DNA of 30,000 nt from Tubiluchus corallicola (GCA_030141605.1 JAQGDQ010001253.1:1-30000); one strand, 5' to 3'. Positions 1 through 9,890 are shown, counted from the first letter of the stretch. Numbers and translations are program-made. The notes: generated by a model from the letters alone, not told the origin.

Positions 1-17
1 TAAATCACAATACACAC

Positions 18-66
<49 letters not shown>

Positions 67-234
67 GTAGATTCTCAAATTATACAATATATAGTCATAT
101 TTATGCACATTTTAGTATGAATATACACACATATCCACCCGTACATACACTATACATACATACATACATACATACATATATCTGTTTTTTAAATCCACTT
201 TAAAAATGAAGTTTAAATTAAAGAATTCAATAAG

Positions 235-328
<94 letters not shown>

Positions 329-425
329 GTAGATTTTCAAAATTATACAATATATAGTCATATTTATGCACATTTTAGTATGAATATACACACATATCCA
401 CCCGTACATACACTATACATACACA
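1..425. repeat. AT/CA microsatellites with a 262-bp tandem duplication
   Basis: A (TA)n tract occupies roughly 18-62, (CATA)n 150-178, (CA)n 235-285 and (TA)n 286-322. The ~100-bp segment starting CATATAGTAGATT at 61 recurs almost unchanged at 323, an offset of 262 bp, so the whole block is a tandem duplication that includes the microsatellites. The open frames here (poly-TH, poly-CV) come from the (CA)n tract and are not genes. Confidence 0.9.
181..236 (+). repeat. Dispersed ~56-bp repeat, copy 1
   Basis: The segment running from TCTGTTTTTTAAATCCACTT to AAGAATTCAATAAGTCA is matched with a few substitutions at 1217-1272. The pair are direct repeats about 1 kb apart. Their origin is unknown; they may be ends of a larger duplicated block. 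Confidence 0.7.
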
Positions 426-820
426 GTGATGACATCACACAAAATGTTTATTGTATCAGATCGATGCATAAATAAATCAACAGAAGTATTGTATCAAATT
501 AGTAGTCAAAATTCGTGATCTGAATTCATGTTTATATATAGGGATATTATATATACAGTCCCTGGTCCCTTATATATAATTGGTCCCTTAACTGCCTTTC
601 AGAATTATTAAAAGTAAATACGTTCAATATTTGCTTGTTCTTATTCTCATATATATTTTTTAATTAATATATGTTATATAATTCTTACGTGTATGTGTGT
701 TTGTGCAATTTTACCAATTTATTGTAACATGAGTGTTGTAATAATTGTAATTTTAGTAGCCATGCATATTTCGTTTAATTAATTGGCTTTAGTAGTTTAG
801 AATGACCCTAACATTGCCAT
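426..820. other. AT-rich DNA without a recognisable gene
   Basis: No open frame of note, no RNA gene and no long repeat is seen. Two short near-copies of TTAGAATGACCCTA occur, near 797 and 1047. Confidence 0.5.
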
Positions 821-825
821 CAACA

Positions 826-920
826 ACGTCGGTGTCGTCATCATCATCGTCGTCGTCATCATCATCGTCTTCGTCGTCGTCGTCGTCGTCGTCATAATCC
901 TCATCATCATCATCATCATT
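826..920. repeat. (ATC/GTC)n trinucleotide array
   Basis: Runs of CATCATCGTCGTC. On the minus strand it gives a poly-Asp frame (a 73-codon frame at 789-1010), which is a product of the repeat and not a supported protein. Confidence 0.9.
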
Positions 921-1216
921 TGAAAGCAACTTTTTTGCTGTAGTTGAACGTTGTTTACAACTGTTTACTAAAATAGCTGATGATGTTAATAATGTTGCCT
1001 TGATATTCATTCCTGTATTAAAATTTACTATTAATATGTTTTAGATGTTTAGAATGACCCTATTAACAGTTTAGTCAATCATAAAATGACTGACTGGTAC
1101 GTTGACACTTTGCTTGTCAATTTTGTACAAATTTTCAAATCATTTGCTTCTCAATTGCACGTATTTTTATGGAAACAAAGAATTTATACACGTGGTGATA
1201 CTTGTATCAGACACAA

Positions 1217-1272
1217 TCTGTTTTTATATCCACTTCAAAAATGAAGTTTAAACTAAAGAATTCAATAAGTCA
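1217..1272 (+). repeat. Dispersed ~56-bp repeat, copy 2
   Basis: Direct-repeat partner of 181-236. It shares the core AAAAATGAAGTTTAAAYTAA and the following AAGAATTCAATAAGTCA. Confidence 0.7.
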
Positions 1273-1354
1273 GTCAGACAAAACGTCAATAATACAACTG
1301 ACAGTTGACTCACAGAAAAGAAAACTTCTTACAAAGAAAAACTTTAGTAATACG

Positions 1355-1400
1355 TCACTATAAATACGCATGCGCACCAATTTTTCAGCACTACGTCTTA
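1355..1400 (+). promoter_or_regulatory. Possible core promoter: TATA-like box with NRF1-like palindrome
   Basis: CACTATAAATACGCATGCGCACC joins a TATA-like sequence (about 1360-1367) to CGCATGCGCA, which resembles the NRF1 consensus, in otherwise AT-rich DNA. No downstream coding exon is visible, so this is weak. It could also belong to the Penelope-like fragment that starts about 0.55 kb downstream. Confidence 0.2.
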
Positions 1401-1499
1401 AGTTAAATATTATCAAAAATTACACTCGCCACAGTTCTTTTTTGATTAATTTTCTAAATAAATTGTGGTAAAAGTAAACACACTGCGTCCTGATTAAAT

Positions 1500-1918
1500 C
1501 GATAATGAAAATTCCAATATTAGAAGCCTGCCGAAATTATTGCACGCTGTAATTCCTACATACAAACAAATTAGAAATGTAAACAACCCTTTTAGTACCA
1601 GTAAACTGTTGTTACCATAGTATATTAGACACCCATTTCATACTAAAATTTACAACTAAACGTATGAATACATTTAATATACTTCCAAAATGTGGTGACA
1701 ATAATTACATAGGCAAAATGTGCCAGTATAATCTTAGCTGAGTTAGGCCCATATTCGAATCGTAAACAATAATATTGCTTAATTTCGAGAAAAATTCATA
1801 TAGTTTCCTGAGTTACTAAGTCCCATAAACTAATAGCTTATAAAATGAACTTTTTAATACATCTCAACTAGATTTTAATATATCTTACATAGTCAATTTT
1901 TTATTATTTATTTCAGAT
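1500..1918. other. AT-rich DNA, nothing recognised
   Basis: No stable open frame or repeat is apparent between the TATA/NRF1-like site and the Penelope-like fragment. Unrecognised 5' parts of that element may lie here. Confidence 0.4.
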
Positions 1919-1948
1919 TTCAGTGCAGCAGCTTCAATCCTGCTTAGC

Positions 1949-2177
1949 ATGACAAAACATCTAAACACTTTACAACAAGAATTTCGGTATTTCATCTAGA
2001 ACTTTCAAGAAACTAAAAAATTCTCCTCAATCCGGCATTAATGACCATATTTGTGCCGCTTACCACAAAGCTACAAATAACTGGAACTTAATTAACCAAA
2101 GTTTATCTATCTACCCTAATAAACCTTTTAATTTACAGAGCAGTTCAATTCCTTTAACTTTATTTTCCAACTCTTAG
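1949..2177 (+). pseudogene. Penelope-like retroelement, C-terminal (GIY-YIG endonuclease region) fragment, frameshifted
   Basis: The translation begins MTKHLNTLQQ in one frame (from 1949) and, after a one-base shift near 1977-1982, continues in another as FGISSRTFKKLKN, then SGINDHICAAYH, and ends YPNKPFN...SSSIPLTLF with stop TAG at 2175-2177. The order 'HLNTR..QH.GIS.RT.K.L', 'S.I.DH', 'KP.LN..SS.PL' is the pattern I know from the C-terminal end of reverse transcriptase/GIY-YIG proteins of Penelope-like elements. In intact elements the reverse transcriptase copies the RNA and the GIY-YIG nuclease nicks the target. Here the RT domain and the nuclease start are missing and a frameshift is present, so the copy is dead. 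It is followed directly by a 3' region shared with 8886-9107. Family recognition is from memory of the motif pattern. Confidence 0.6.
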
Positions 2178-2430
2178 CAGTTTGTTACTGTATCAATTTC
2201 TTTTCTACTGGTCAGTTTATTCATTAACTATTTGGCTTCTGCTAAATACATAATTAGTGTACTATATAATATGTTTTATACTGTAGGTTCTGCCTATATA
2301 AACTGGTTGTATGATAGTAAAAATTTACAACTGATGATGACAGCAGTAGCTTCGTCGAAACGTTTGACATGATTTTTTAACTATGTAAATTGAAAGTTTT
2401 AATAAAGTTGTGGTGTTTTAATTATACATG
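2178..2430 (+). mobile_element. Penelope-like element 3' untranslated region, copy A
   Basis: From about 2202 to 2426 this matches 8886-9107 over its whole length: TTTCTACTGGTCAGTTTATTC, then TGCCTATATAAACTGGTT, CTGATGATGACAGC, GAAACGTTTGACATG and AAGTTGTGGTGTTTTA. At 2339-2356 a hairpin GACAGC/GCT-GTC (6 pairs, 2-nt bulge) is followed at once by GAAAC. It lies directly after the frameshifted endonuclease end, so it is read as that element's 3' UTR. Confidence 0.65.
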
Positions 2431-2547
2431 TCACATAGTATATTAAGAATTTTCGCCATTAGGTGTTTTACATATATAACATAACGTGTATACTCAATTC
2501 ACGTTAGGTGTATTCAAATTACACGAATCGCCAAATTTGTTGTTATC

Positions 2548-2584
<37 letters not shown>

Positions 2585-2720
2585 CATAATCATAATCATA
2601 ATCATAATCATAATCATAATAATCATCATAATCATAATCATAATGATAATAATCATCATAATCATAATCATAATGATAATCATAATAATGACAATCATAA
2701 TAATGACAATCATAATAATG

Positions 2721-2766
<46 letters not shown>
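2548..2766. repeat. (AAT)n array with CAT and GAT variants
   Basis: About 220 bp of TAATAATAAT with interspersed ATC and ATG units. Poly-N, poly-I and poly-Y frames on both strands are repeat artefacts. Confidence 0.95.
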
Positions 2767-2767
<1 letters not shown>

Positions 2768-2839
2768 CCAACAAAATGACAATTTTCATGTTCACGACAT
2801 GAACGTACGTATAATTAGTGTTTAGTTTTCATTGCTGTG

Positions 2840-3203
2840 TTAACCCTTTGAGGACCACAAACTACTAAGTTACAACATTGTTCTGCTAACCTTTTGAGGA
2901 CCACAAGCAACTAAGTTACAACATTGTTGTGTTAACCCTTTGAGGACCACAAGCTACTAAGTTACAACATTGTTGTGTTAACCCTTTGAGGACCACAAGC
3001 TACTAAGTTACAACATTGTTGTGTTAACCCTTTGAGGACCACAAGCAACTAAGTTACAACATTGTTGTGTTAACCCTTTGAGGACCACAAGCTACTAAGT
3101 TACAACATTGTTCTGCTAACCCTTTGAGGACCACAAGCTACTAAGTTACAACATTGTTGTGTTAACCCGTTGAGGACCACAAGCTACTAAGTTACAACTT
3201 TTA
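2840..3203 (+). repeat. 46-bp minisatellite, 8 units, each starting TTAACCCTTTGAGG
   Basis: Units start at 2840, 2886, 2932, 2978, 3024, 3070, 3116 and 3162 with an exact 46-bp period. The main variants are GCTACT/GCAACT and GTTGTG/GTTCTG. The unit start TTAACCCTTTGAGGACC resembles the end of piggyBac-type elements (TTAA target followed by CCCTTT), and the unrelated MITEs in this window also begin TTAACCCTTTCA. Confidence 0.93.
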
Positions 3204-3540
3204 TCAAAACTCTTCAGTTTCTGGTAGCCCTTTTCATGCCTTTGCAAAATATCAATATTGTTTTTACTTGCACTTTAGTAATTTATAGTTACAAACTGGG
3301 ACATATTATTATTAGTATATAATTAAAATTATAAGTATAAATTATTACTATGTAGCTTACAATTAAATTAAAAAATAAAACAGCAAATATTTTGTAATAT
3401 TTGTTTACTGAACTTCGTTCTGCTTATACAAGTTAGTAGAAGAAGTTTATTTAAGAAATACTTGTTAACTTAAAAATTTTACAAATTTAAATTCAATTTG
3501 TAATTATATTAGATTAAGGTTAATTTTAATTGACAGGAGA
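3204..3540. other. AT-rich DNA, nothing recognised
   Basis: Strongly AT-rich with many short inverted motifs. No frame, RNA gene or repeat stands out. Confidence 0.5.
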
Positions 3541-3554
3541 ATTTTGTACCAAAA

Positions 3555-3695
3555 ATGCCACAGCTAGCTTATCTAACCCAGTTCGTTGGTTTCACCGTAG
3601 AAGAATGTATTCGAAGTTGTACACGGGCGGCGCTACTATTACTCATGGTTCAACAACGTACTTGTACGCTTACATTAGCATCTTTAAGCGTTTAA
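3555..3695 (+). CDS. Small ORF of 46 codons, unknown
   Basis: ATG at 3555 in the context CAAAAATGCC, stop TAA at 3693-3695. The product starts MPQLAYLTQFVGF, contains two Cys in EECIRSC, then a hydrophobic run RAALLLLMV. Base composition is clearly less AT-rich than both flanks (it includes CGGGCGGCGC), which is why I list it. I recognise no family and see no convincing splice sites. It could be a small gene, a piece of an exon, or chance openness in a GC-richer island. Confidence 0.22.
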   Translation: MPQLAYLTQFVGFTVEECIRSCTRAALLLLMVQQRTCTLTLASLSV

Positions 3696-3699
3696 AATA

Positions 3700-4035
3700 A
3701 ATATTTGCGACACGTGAATAATATTGGGTGTACCAATTAACAGTATTATATATCAGTATGTTTAAAATCTGCAAATTCTTAATTTGTAGAACAATTATGG
3801 CGGTACATATATATCCCTAAACAAAGAAATGCCTTGTGTTTTTCTATTAAACGAGCCATTTAAACTAGTTTATACATTATTGTTTTGTACCTATACAAAT
3901 TCATGGTGAATTGTAGGTCTCTATCATAGCCATGGCTTCTATGTAGAAATCGTGAGTGAAGCCCAAAGGTACGACTCCATGTGCACGAATTAATAATCGA
4001 AAAACTATAATTTAACATTAATTGAAAAGTGTTTG
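3700..4035. other. Left flank of the 27-bp minisatellite, no gene recognised
   Basis: Unique-looking AT-rich sequence. A minus-strand frame runs from the minisatellite into it but owes its start and most of its length to the repeat. Confidence 0.4.
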
Positions 4036-4039
4036 TCTC

Positions 4040-5470
4040 TTCCATCTCATTACTGAATGCGACCTCTTCCATCTCATTACCGAATGGGCCCTCTGCCATC
4101 TCATTAGCGAATGGGACCTCTTCCATCTCATTACCGAATGGGCCCTCTTCCATCTCATTATGAATGGGACCTCTTCCATCTCATTACGAATGGGCCCCCT
4201 TCCATCTCATTACCAAATGGGCCCTCTTCCATCACATTACCGAATGGGACCTCTTCCATCTCATTACCGAATGGGCCCTCTTCCATCTCATTACCGAATG
4301 GGACCGCTTCCATCTCATTACCGAATGGGCCCTCTTCCATCTCATTATGAATGGGACCTCTTCCATCTCATTACGAATGGGCCCTCTTTCATCTCATTAT
4401 GAATGGGACCTCTTCCATCTCATTACGAATGGGACCTCTTCCATCTCATTACCGAATGGGCCCTCTTCCATCTCATTACCGAATGGGCCCTCTTCCATCT
4501 CATTACCGAATGGGCCCTCTTCCATCTCATTACCGAATGGGCCCTCTTACATCTCATTATCGAATGGGACCTCTTCCATCTCATTACCGAATGGGACCTC
4601 TTCCATCTCATTACCGAATGGGACCTCTTCCATCTCATTACCGAATGGGCCCTCTTCCATCTCATTACGAATGGGCCCTCTTCCATCTCATTACCGAAAG
4701 GGCCCTCTTCCATCTCATTACCGAATGGGACCTCTTCCATCTCATTATGAATGGGACCTCTTCCATCTCATTACCGAATGGGCCCTCTTCCATCTCATTA
4801 CCGAATGGGACCTCTTCCATCTCATTACCGAATGGGACCTCTTCCATCTCATTAGCGAATGGGACCTATTCCATCTCATTACCGAATGGGACCTCTTCCA
4901 TCTCATTACCGAATGGGCCCTCTTCCATCTCATTACGAATGGGCCCTCTTCCATCTCATTACCGAATGGGACCTCTTCCATCTCATTACCGAATGGGCCC
5001 TCTTCCATCTCATTATGAATGGGACCTCTTCCATCTCATTACGAATGGGCCCTCTTCCATCTCATTATGAATGGGACCTCTTCCATCTCATTACGAATGG
5101 GCCCTCTTCCATCTTATTACCGAATGGGACCTCTTCCATCTCATTACCGAATGGGCCCTCTTCCATCTCATTACCGAATGGGCCCTCTTCCATCTCATTA
5201 CCGAATGGGCCCTCTTCCATCTCATTACCGAATGGGCCCTCTTCCATCTCATTACCGAATGGGACCTCTTCCATCTCATTACCGAATGGGCCCTCTTCCA
5301 TCTCATTACCGAATGGGACCTCTTCCATCTTATTACCGAATGGGCCCTCTTCCATCTCATTAGCGAATGGGCCCTCTTCCGTCTCATTACCGAATGGGCC
5401 CTCTTCCATCTCATTACCGAATGGCACCTCTTCCATCTCATTATGAATGGGCCCTCTTCCATCTCATCTT
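4040..5470. repeat. 27-bp minisatellite, about 54 units, with 26-bp variants
   Basis: The unit contains GAATGGGMCC followed by TTCCATCTCATTA; M is C (GGGCCC) or A (GGGACC). Most units are 27 bp (ending ACC before GAATGG). A minority are 26 bp (joined as TTACGAATGGG or TTATGAATGGG) and tend to come as alternating pairs, for example at 4150-4200, 4340-4440 and 5010-5110, which is a higher-order pattern. The period of nine codons has no stop in any plus frame or in minus MEEGPFGNE-type frames, giving open frames of up to 284 codons. The 26-bp units shift the frame, which argues against coding. Confidence 0.97.
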
Positions 5471-5770
5471 CCCACTCAATCGAAGGATAGTTTTGCACAT
5501 AAAATCCCGCGGCATAGGCTTATTAATATGGAAAACGCTGCTTTTTCGTACCAAGCATTCCCTGGCTGGTCGTAAAACCCAACACGGAATAAAACTCAAA
5601 GAAACCGACAAAGAGAAGAGAGCTCTGTGCAAATCCCTGTAGCATAAAGATATTGCTTAATGTTGTTCAATGCACCTAATGTACATTTAGCCAACATGAT
5701 AGCATCCCGTGTACTTTGGCCTTTTTCTTGCATGCTACTGCTGCTGTACCATCATCGCCATTACCATCAG
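5471..5770. other. Right flank of the minisatellite, no gene recognised
   Basis: After the last unit the sequence becomes less repetitive (CCCACTCAATCGAAGG onward) and holds a plus-strand open stretch to TAG near 5640. I recognise no protein family in it. Confidence 0.4.
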
Positions 5771-5775
5771 CATTA

Positions 5776-6022
5776 ATCATCATCATCATCCTCATCATCA
5801 TCATCATCATCATCATCACCATCGTCATCACCATCACCATCATCATCATCGTCGTCATCATCGTCATCATCATGATCATCTTCATCTTCATCACTATCAC
5901 CACCACCATCATCATCATCATCGTCATCATCATCATCATCATCATCATCATCTTCATCATCATCTTCATCATCATCATCATCATCATCGTCGTCGTCGTC
6001 ATGATTATCTTCATCATCAGCA
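5776..6022. repeat. (CAT)n array with CGT, CTT and CAC variants
   Basis: About 250 bp of CATCATCAT with CGTCGT and CTTCAT interruptions. The poly-His and poly-Met frames are artefacts. Confidence 0.95.
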
Positions 6023-6179
6023 GCACTGAATCATTATTGAGCAATAACATTCATAGCATCCACGATGGCCACCAACATTTCCACAATTACTGCCATTAAT
6101 ACAAACTACAACCATAACAAACCTATTTGAATAAGAGTAACAACAGGTTAAGAAGTAAAAGTAAAATGCACAATGCACT

Positions 6180-6389
6180 GCAGTAGCAATAGCAGAAGCA
6201 ACAGCAGTGACAGCAAGGATGACGATGACAACAACAACAACAACGACGACGACGACGACGACGACAACAACAACAACAACAGCAACAACAACAACAATAA
6301 CAACAACCACGACGACGACGACCACAGCAACAGCAAGAACAACAACCACGACAACGACGACCACAGCAACAGCGAGAACAACAACAACC

Positions 6390-6425
<36 letters not shown>

Positions 6426-6715
6426 CGACTGCAGCAAATGTAGCAGCAGAACCTACAACAAGAATAACAAGATAATGACACAACAAACAACAAAAAATAC
6501 TAGTGTTAACAACAGCATCGTTTGATATGCCAACAACAGTAACGACAATGAAATCTGCAATAACAATAGCAGCAACAGCAGCAGCAACAACAACAACAAC
6601 AACAAACAACGACAGCAACAGCGGCAACAACAACGACAGTGACAGCTACCATACCAATAGCAACAGCAGCAACAACAAAAACCTCAACAACAACAGCAAC
6701 AACAAATACAAAAAT
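6180..6715. repeat. CAA/CGA/CAG trinucleotide mosaic
   Basis: Blocks of CAACAA, GACGACGAC and CAGCAA alternate for about 540 bp, with near-duplicated sub-blocks such as ACCACGACGACGACGACCACAG around 6307 and 6346-6390. Frames on both strands (poly-N/D, poly-T, poly-V, poly-C) are repeat products. Confidence 0.92.
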
Positions 6716-6724
6716 TCCTGCTAG

Positions 6725-8035
6725 CATCATTTCCAATTTTGCAAGTTTTACATCTTTCGTGAAAATCATGACGTCATTTCCCGTTCTACCTTGTCTATAG
6801 GGAACGTCGACTTTGATTTTTCGCATAATTTTCTCAATTTCCCTTAGTTTAGTTTATAATTTATTATGTTGTACATATATGTACTACAGTAATTAATGTC
6901 AAACATAGACAACGGTACCTACATGGTAAAATAAATTCAAAATCAGAGCAGTAGGTGTTTTTTTCCACAGTTCTGTAAATAAAAATGCTACTAAATCAAT
7001 CAATATAACTTGTTACAGTAAACTCGGGAGTGAGTGCAAATTACACACACCAGGTGCAAAATACGAGCTAATTATTATGGCAATTAACAAACCGTTAATT
7101 ACGACATGGAGACAGCGTTAATTTATAGCCATTGATTCGCCTTTATTACTGTGCAAAACCTCTTTCAATTTCGGGAACATTTTTGATTTTCTTTGCTCAA
7201 TGCACTCTTTCAGATAAGTTCTCCCATATTGCTAAAATCTAGAGGAATTGAGTCAGGACTGTTTTCTAAGCTATGTTCATAAAGAAATATCAAAAGTTGT
7301 ATTACTTTTTCATATGAAACAGCTAATTATAGAAAATTATCCGTTCTTTGTTAGGGAAATACAATTTTAAAGACCCCAGTTTTAAAAAAATTCAGTAAAA
7401 TAAAACACAAATTTGCAACAAATTCTTCTTTGTGTATAAATCATATACATTCATTCTTGTTCTGTTAATTTCCATGCTTCTTTGGCTTTCGATTTTGGTT
7501 TTATTAAGGAACTTGCAAGTAATGTTTTTTTGGACAACCCTGTACATTCTCCATTTTCCGTTTGTTCCATTTTTTGCTTAGTTTGCGCTATAAATCTTCA
7601 TTTGGATTTAGTAACAAACGTGCAATAAGCACCTCGTGTAATTAGTAAAATAACTTTAAAGTCGCGATCACTTCATGCTTGGACGCTCCCATTTTCGACG
7701 CCCATTCTTTCACCAATGACGTCATTCGTCTTGAAGAAAAGTAGCGCACTGTTAATCATCATTAAAAGCCTAATAAGTTTTTACAAAAGAATTAGACAGC
7801 TAATTTTGTAATATTTTTGCATGAATGTTAGGTAAATTGCAGAAGCTTAAATTAGTTTATTGCAGCGGAAAGCCACGACGCGTTTACGTCATGAAAAGTC
7901 ACGAAGACTCCCAGTTTACGTCATGATTTTCAAGTGAATGGCAGCAACCACCAAGTCTGAAAATTTCTATTCAGAGCTAGTTTATTTTAAATTTATGCTT
8001 TATAGGCATTTCATTGCAAATTTCTTAGTTATAGT
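6725..8035. other. Long AT-rich segment without recognised genes
   Basis: About 1.3 kb with no open frame above background. Around 7875-7930 the sequence TTTACGTCATGA occurs twice, a CRE-like TGACGT core, and AATGACGTCATTC at about 7716-7728 is a full TGACGTCA palindrome. These may be bZIP sites or parts of an old repeat. No RNA gene is seen. Confidence 0.4.
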
Positions 8036-8040
8036 TTTCT

Positions 8041-8455
8041 AAGCTTAAGCGATAACAGTAAAATAAACTCAACATACTAAGTGACTTGTTTTTTCCTTTA
8101 GCACACCACAAACAGTTTAAGTGATAACAGTAAAATAGACCCGACATACTGAGTGACTTGTTCTTTCCTTTAGCACACCACAAACAGTTTAAGCGATAAC
8201 AGTAAAATAAACTCAACATACTAAGTGACTTGTTCTTTCCTTTAGCACACCACAAACAGTTTAAGTGATAACAGTAAAATAGACCCGACATACTGAGTGA
8301 CTTGTCCTTTCCTTTAGCACACCACAAACAGTTTAAGTGATAACAGTAAAATAAACTCAACATACTAAGTGACTTGTTCTTTCCTTTAGCACACCACAAA
8401 CAGTTTAAGTGACAACAGTAAAATAAACTCAACATACTGAGTGACTTGTTTTTTC
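8041..8455. repeat. 72-bp satellite, about 5.75 units with A/B alternation
   Basis: Units start at 8041, 8113, 8185, 8257, 8329 and 8401. Type A has AAACTCAACATACTAAG and type B has AGACCCGACATACTGAG; the order is A-B-A-B-A-mixed, so the real period is a 144-bp dimer. Each unit contains TTCTTTCCTTTAGCAC, a good-looking 3' splice acceptor. Because 72 is divisible by three, the minus strand stays open for 136 codons in a 24-residue repeat, which I treat as an artefact. Confidence 0.95.
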
Positions 8456-8755
8456 TTTAAAATCGCGACCGCAAAAATAACGTGATTGTAAATAAGCCTT
8501 TTAAAAAATTCACCAAAAATTTATTTCTTTTTTTCTGAAAATGGGCGAATAGTGACAAGTTTTAAAAAGATACAAAATTTAAAGATTTTAATGCAGTTTA
8601 AACAAACAACCTCAAATTTTCAAAAAAAAGAAAAATATAGTTAAGTTTAATTTCACTTACATTAAAAATACTGGTTTAATTTCTTTTAATCATTTTTCTC
8701 ATTTGACCAATAGCTTACTGGGCAACACTATATTCACTCAGGCACTTCAAATCAT
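8456..8755. other. AT-rich spacer, nothing recognised
   Basis: A and T runs only; no frame, RNA or repeat identified. Confidence 0.4.
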
Positions 8756-8757
8756 TT

Positions 8758-8834
8758 ATTATTAAAACAGCTCAACCTTTATTAAAAATTTTAATTTGCA
8801 ACTGTTAAAAAACATGTCCAAACGTTTCGAAGAC
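8758..8834 (-). mobile_element. Inverted copy of the Penelope-like 3' end
   Basis: Read on the minus strand this gives CGAAACGTTTGGACATG, then AACAGTTGCAAATTAAAATT, then GAGCTGTTTTAATAAT, which matches 9030-9105 on the plus strand. The two arms face each other across about 195 bp. Confidence 0.8.
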
Positions 8835-8885
8835 TTCTGCCTACATAAACACTACACTAATTCTTTTCTATTTCTTTTTATTTTA

Positions 8886-9107
8886 TTTTCTACAGGTCTG
8901 TTTATTCATTGCTTTGGCTTCTTTGTATATACACAATTAGTGCATAATTTTCTATGCTGTAGACTTTGCCTATATAACTGGTTTCTTATTTTGTATAGTG
9001 TACCGCTGATGATGACAGCTGATCAAGCTGTAGAAACGTTTGGACATGTTTTTAAACAGTTGTAAATTAAAGTTTTAAACAAAAGTTGTGCTGTTTTAGT
9101 AATAACT
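8886..9107 (+). mobile_element. Penelope-like element 3' region, copy B
   Basis: Homologous to 2202-2426 across its length. It carries CTGATGATGA at 9006, a perfect 6-bp hairpin ACAGCT/AGCTGT with loop GATCA (9015-9031) and GAAACGTTTGGACATG straight after. No coding part is present. With 8758-8834 it forms an inverted-repeat unit of about 350 bp. The 89-codon frame starting at 8796 runs through this structure and is not a gene. Confidence 0.65.
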
Positions 9108-9387
9108 TCATATATATATATATATATATACCTATATGTAGACCTATGATATACATATCATATTATTACCAATGCAATAAAGACAATATCGATACAACAA
9201 AAACTATATAGTCAAATTAACATCTGTTTTTTATTTTTTAGCTTTGACAGCATCGAATGTTAATTTTATCACTTTCCTAGCAAAAATGAGTGGTTAAGTG
9301 TATCTAGTTTTTATCCTATTAAATTTATATAAAAACTGAATAAAAGTTCTCGACTTTATGGGATTTTAAACGGCTTACTTTTTTTTG

Positions 9388-9492
9388 TTCCCACGTTCTA
9401 TACAGCGTTACTGACGACGCAAGCCCCATGTGCAAAAAAGCAGTACGTAAGTGGTATAAAATTTCAAGACGAATTTTTTAAGCTTTACGTCA
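9388..9492 (+). repeat. Dispersed repeat family D, right half only
   Basis: Matches 10713-10818: TACAGCRTTACTG, then GCAAAAA, then AAGTGGTRTAA, then TTTCAAGA and TTTTTTAAGCTTTA. The left half of the family is missing here. Confidence 0.7.
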
Positions 9493-9599
9493 CGTGGTTA
9501 GTCTCTAAATAGGCTTATTATTCATTCATCCTGGGATGACTGCTCACCAGGCTTCAACCAATTAGCTTGTTGCTGCTGAAGAGGGTTGGGCTAGGTTGT

Positions 9600-9616
9600 G
9601 TAATTACGTAATTCCA
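9600..9616. promoter_or_regulatory. TTACGTAA palindrome (bZIP-like)
   Basis: GTAATTACGTAATT contains a perfect 12-bp palindrome with the TTACGTAA core bound by PAR/E4BP4-type bZIP factors. Site use is not shown. Confidence 0.2.
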
Positions 9617-9840
9617 TTGGCAGTATAACCAATTTTATGAATGTCAGACGCTTTGTATAAAACCTGGTACCATAATGGTCTTTTCACTTATCGCGAAATG
9701 AATTTTCAACCAGCAAAGATAGCCATCTTGACTTGTCGATGACTCCACGCGTTTATGTGCACCGCGCAAGTAAACCTGCTATCCTAAAAATTTCAGAATG
9801 ATAAAAAATGGGTTGATTGCTGCTCAGAGCAGCATCTCGA

Positions 9841-9890
9841 GTATAAAAGAGGCCCAGTATTGTAGAGTTCAGGATTCAGAATAAAATAGT
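9841..9890 (+). promoter_or_regulatory. TATA-box promoter candidate, possibly part of a solo LTR
   Basis: CTCGAGTATAAAAGAGGCCC is a strong TATA box (about 9841-9848). About 28 bp downstream lies GTTCAGGATTCAG, suitable for a start site, and AATAAA follows at about 9881. A TATA box and a poly(A) signal this close are typical of LTRs. I could not find convincing TG...CA ends or a tRNA primer site, so the LTR reading is only a suggestion. Confidence 0.3.

Noticed and set aside
2331-2400. Functional hammerhead ribozyme
   Set aside because: CTGATGA and GAAA are present with a stem between them, but the first stem pair is a mismatch or contains extra bases, and no matching stem I or short stem III with a UH cleavage site could be drawn. 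Kept only as a possible degenerate relative.
2840-3203. CRISPR array
   Set aside because: The 46-bp units are directly adjacent without unique spacers, and the setting is a eukaryotic genome.
4164-5018. 284-codon and other frames of MGPLPSHYR / NGPSSISLP type
   Set aside because: Product of the 27-bp minisatellite; 26-bp units shift the frame and other frames are equally open.
6017-6633. Poly-V, poly-C and poly-S frames
   Set aside because: Trinucleotide array artefacts.
8025-8435. 136-codon Cys-rich repeat protein on the minus strand
   Set aside because: It follows exactly the 72-bp satellite period, has no non-repetitive domain, and its start ATG is inside a repeat unit. Transcript evidence would be needed.
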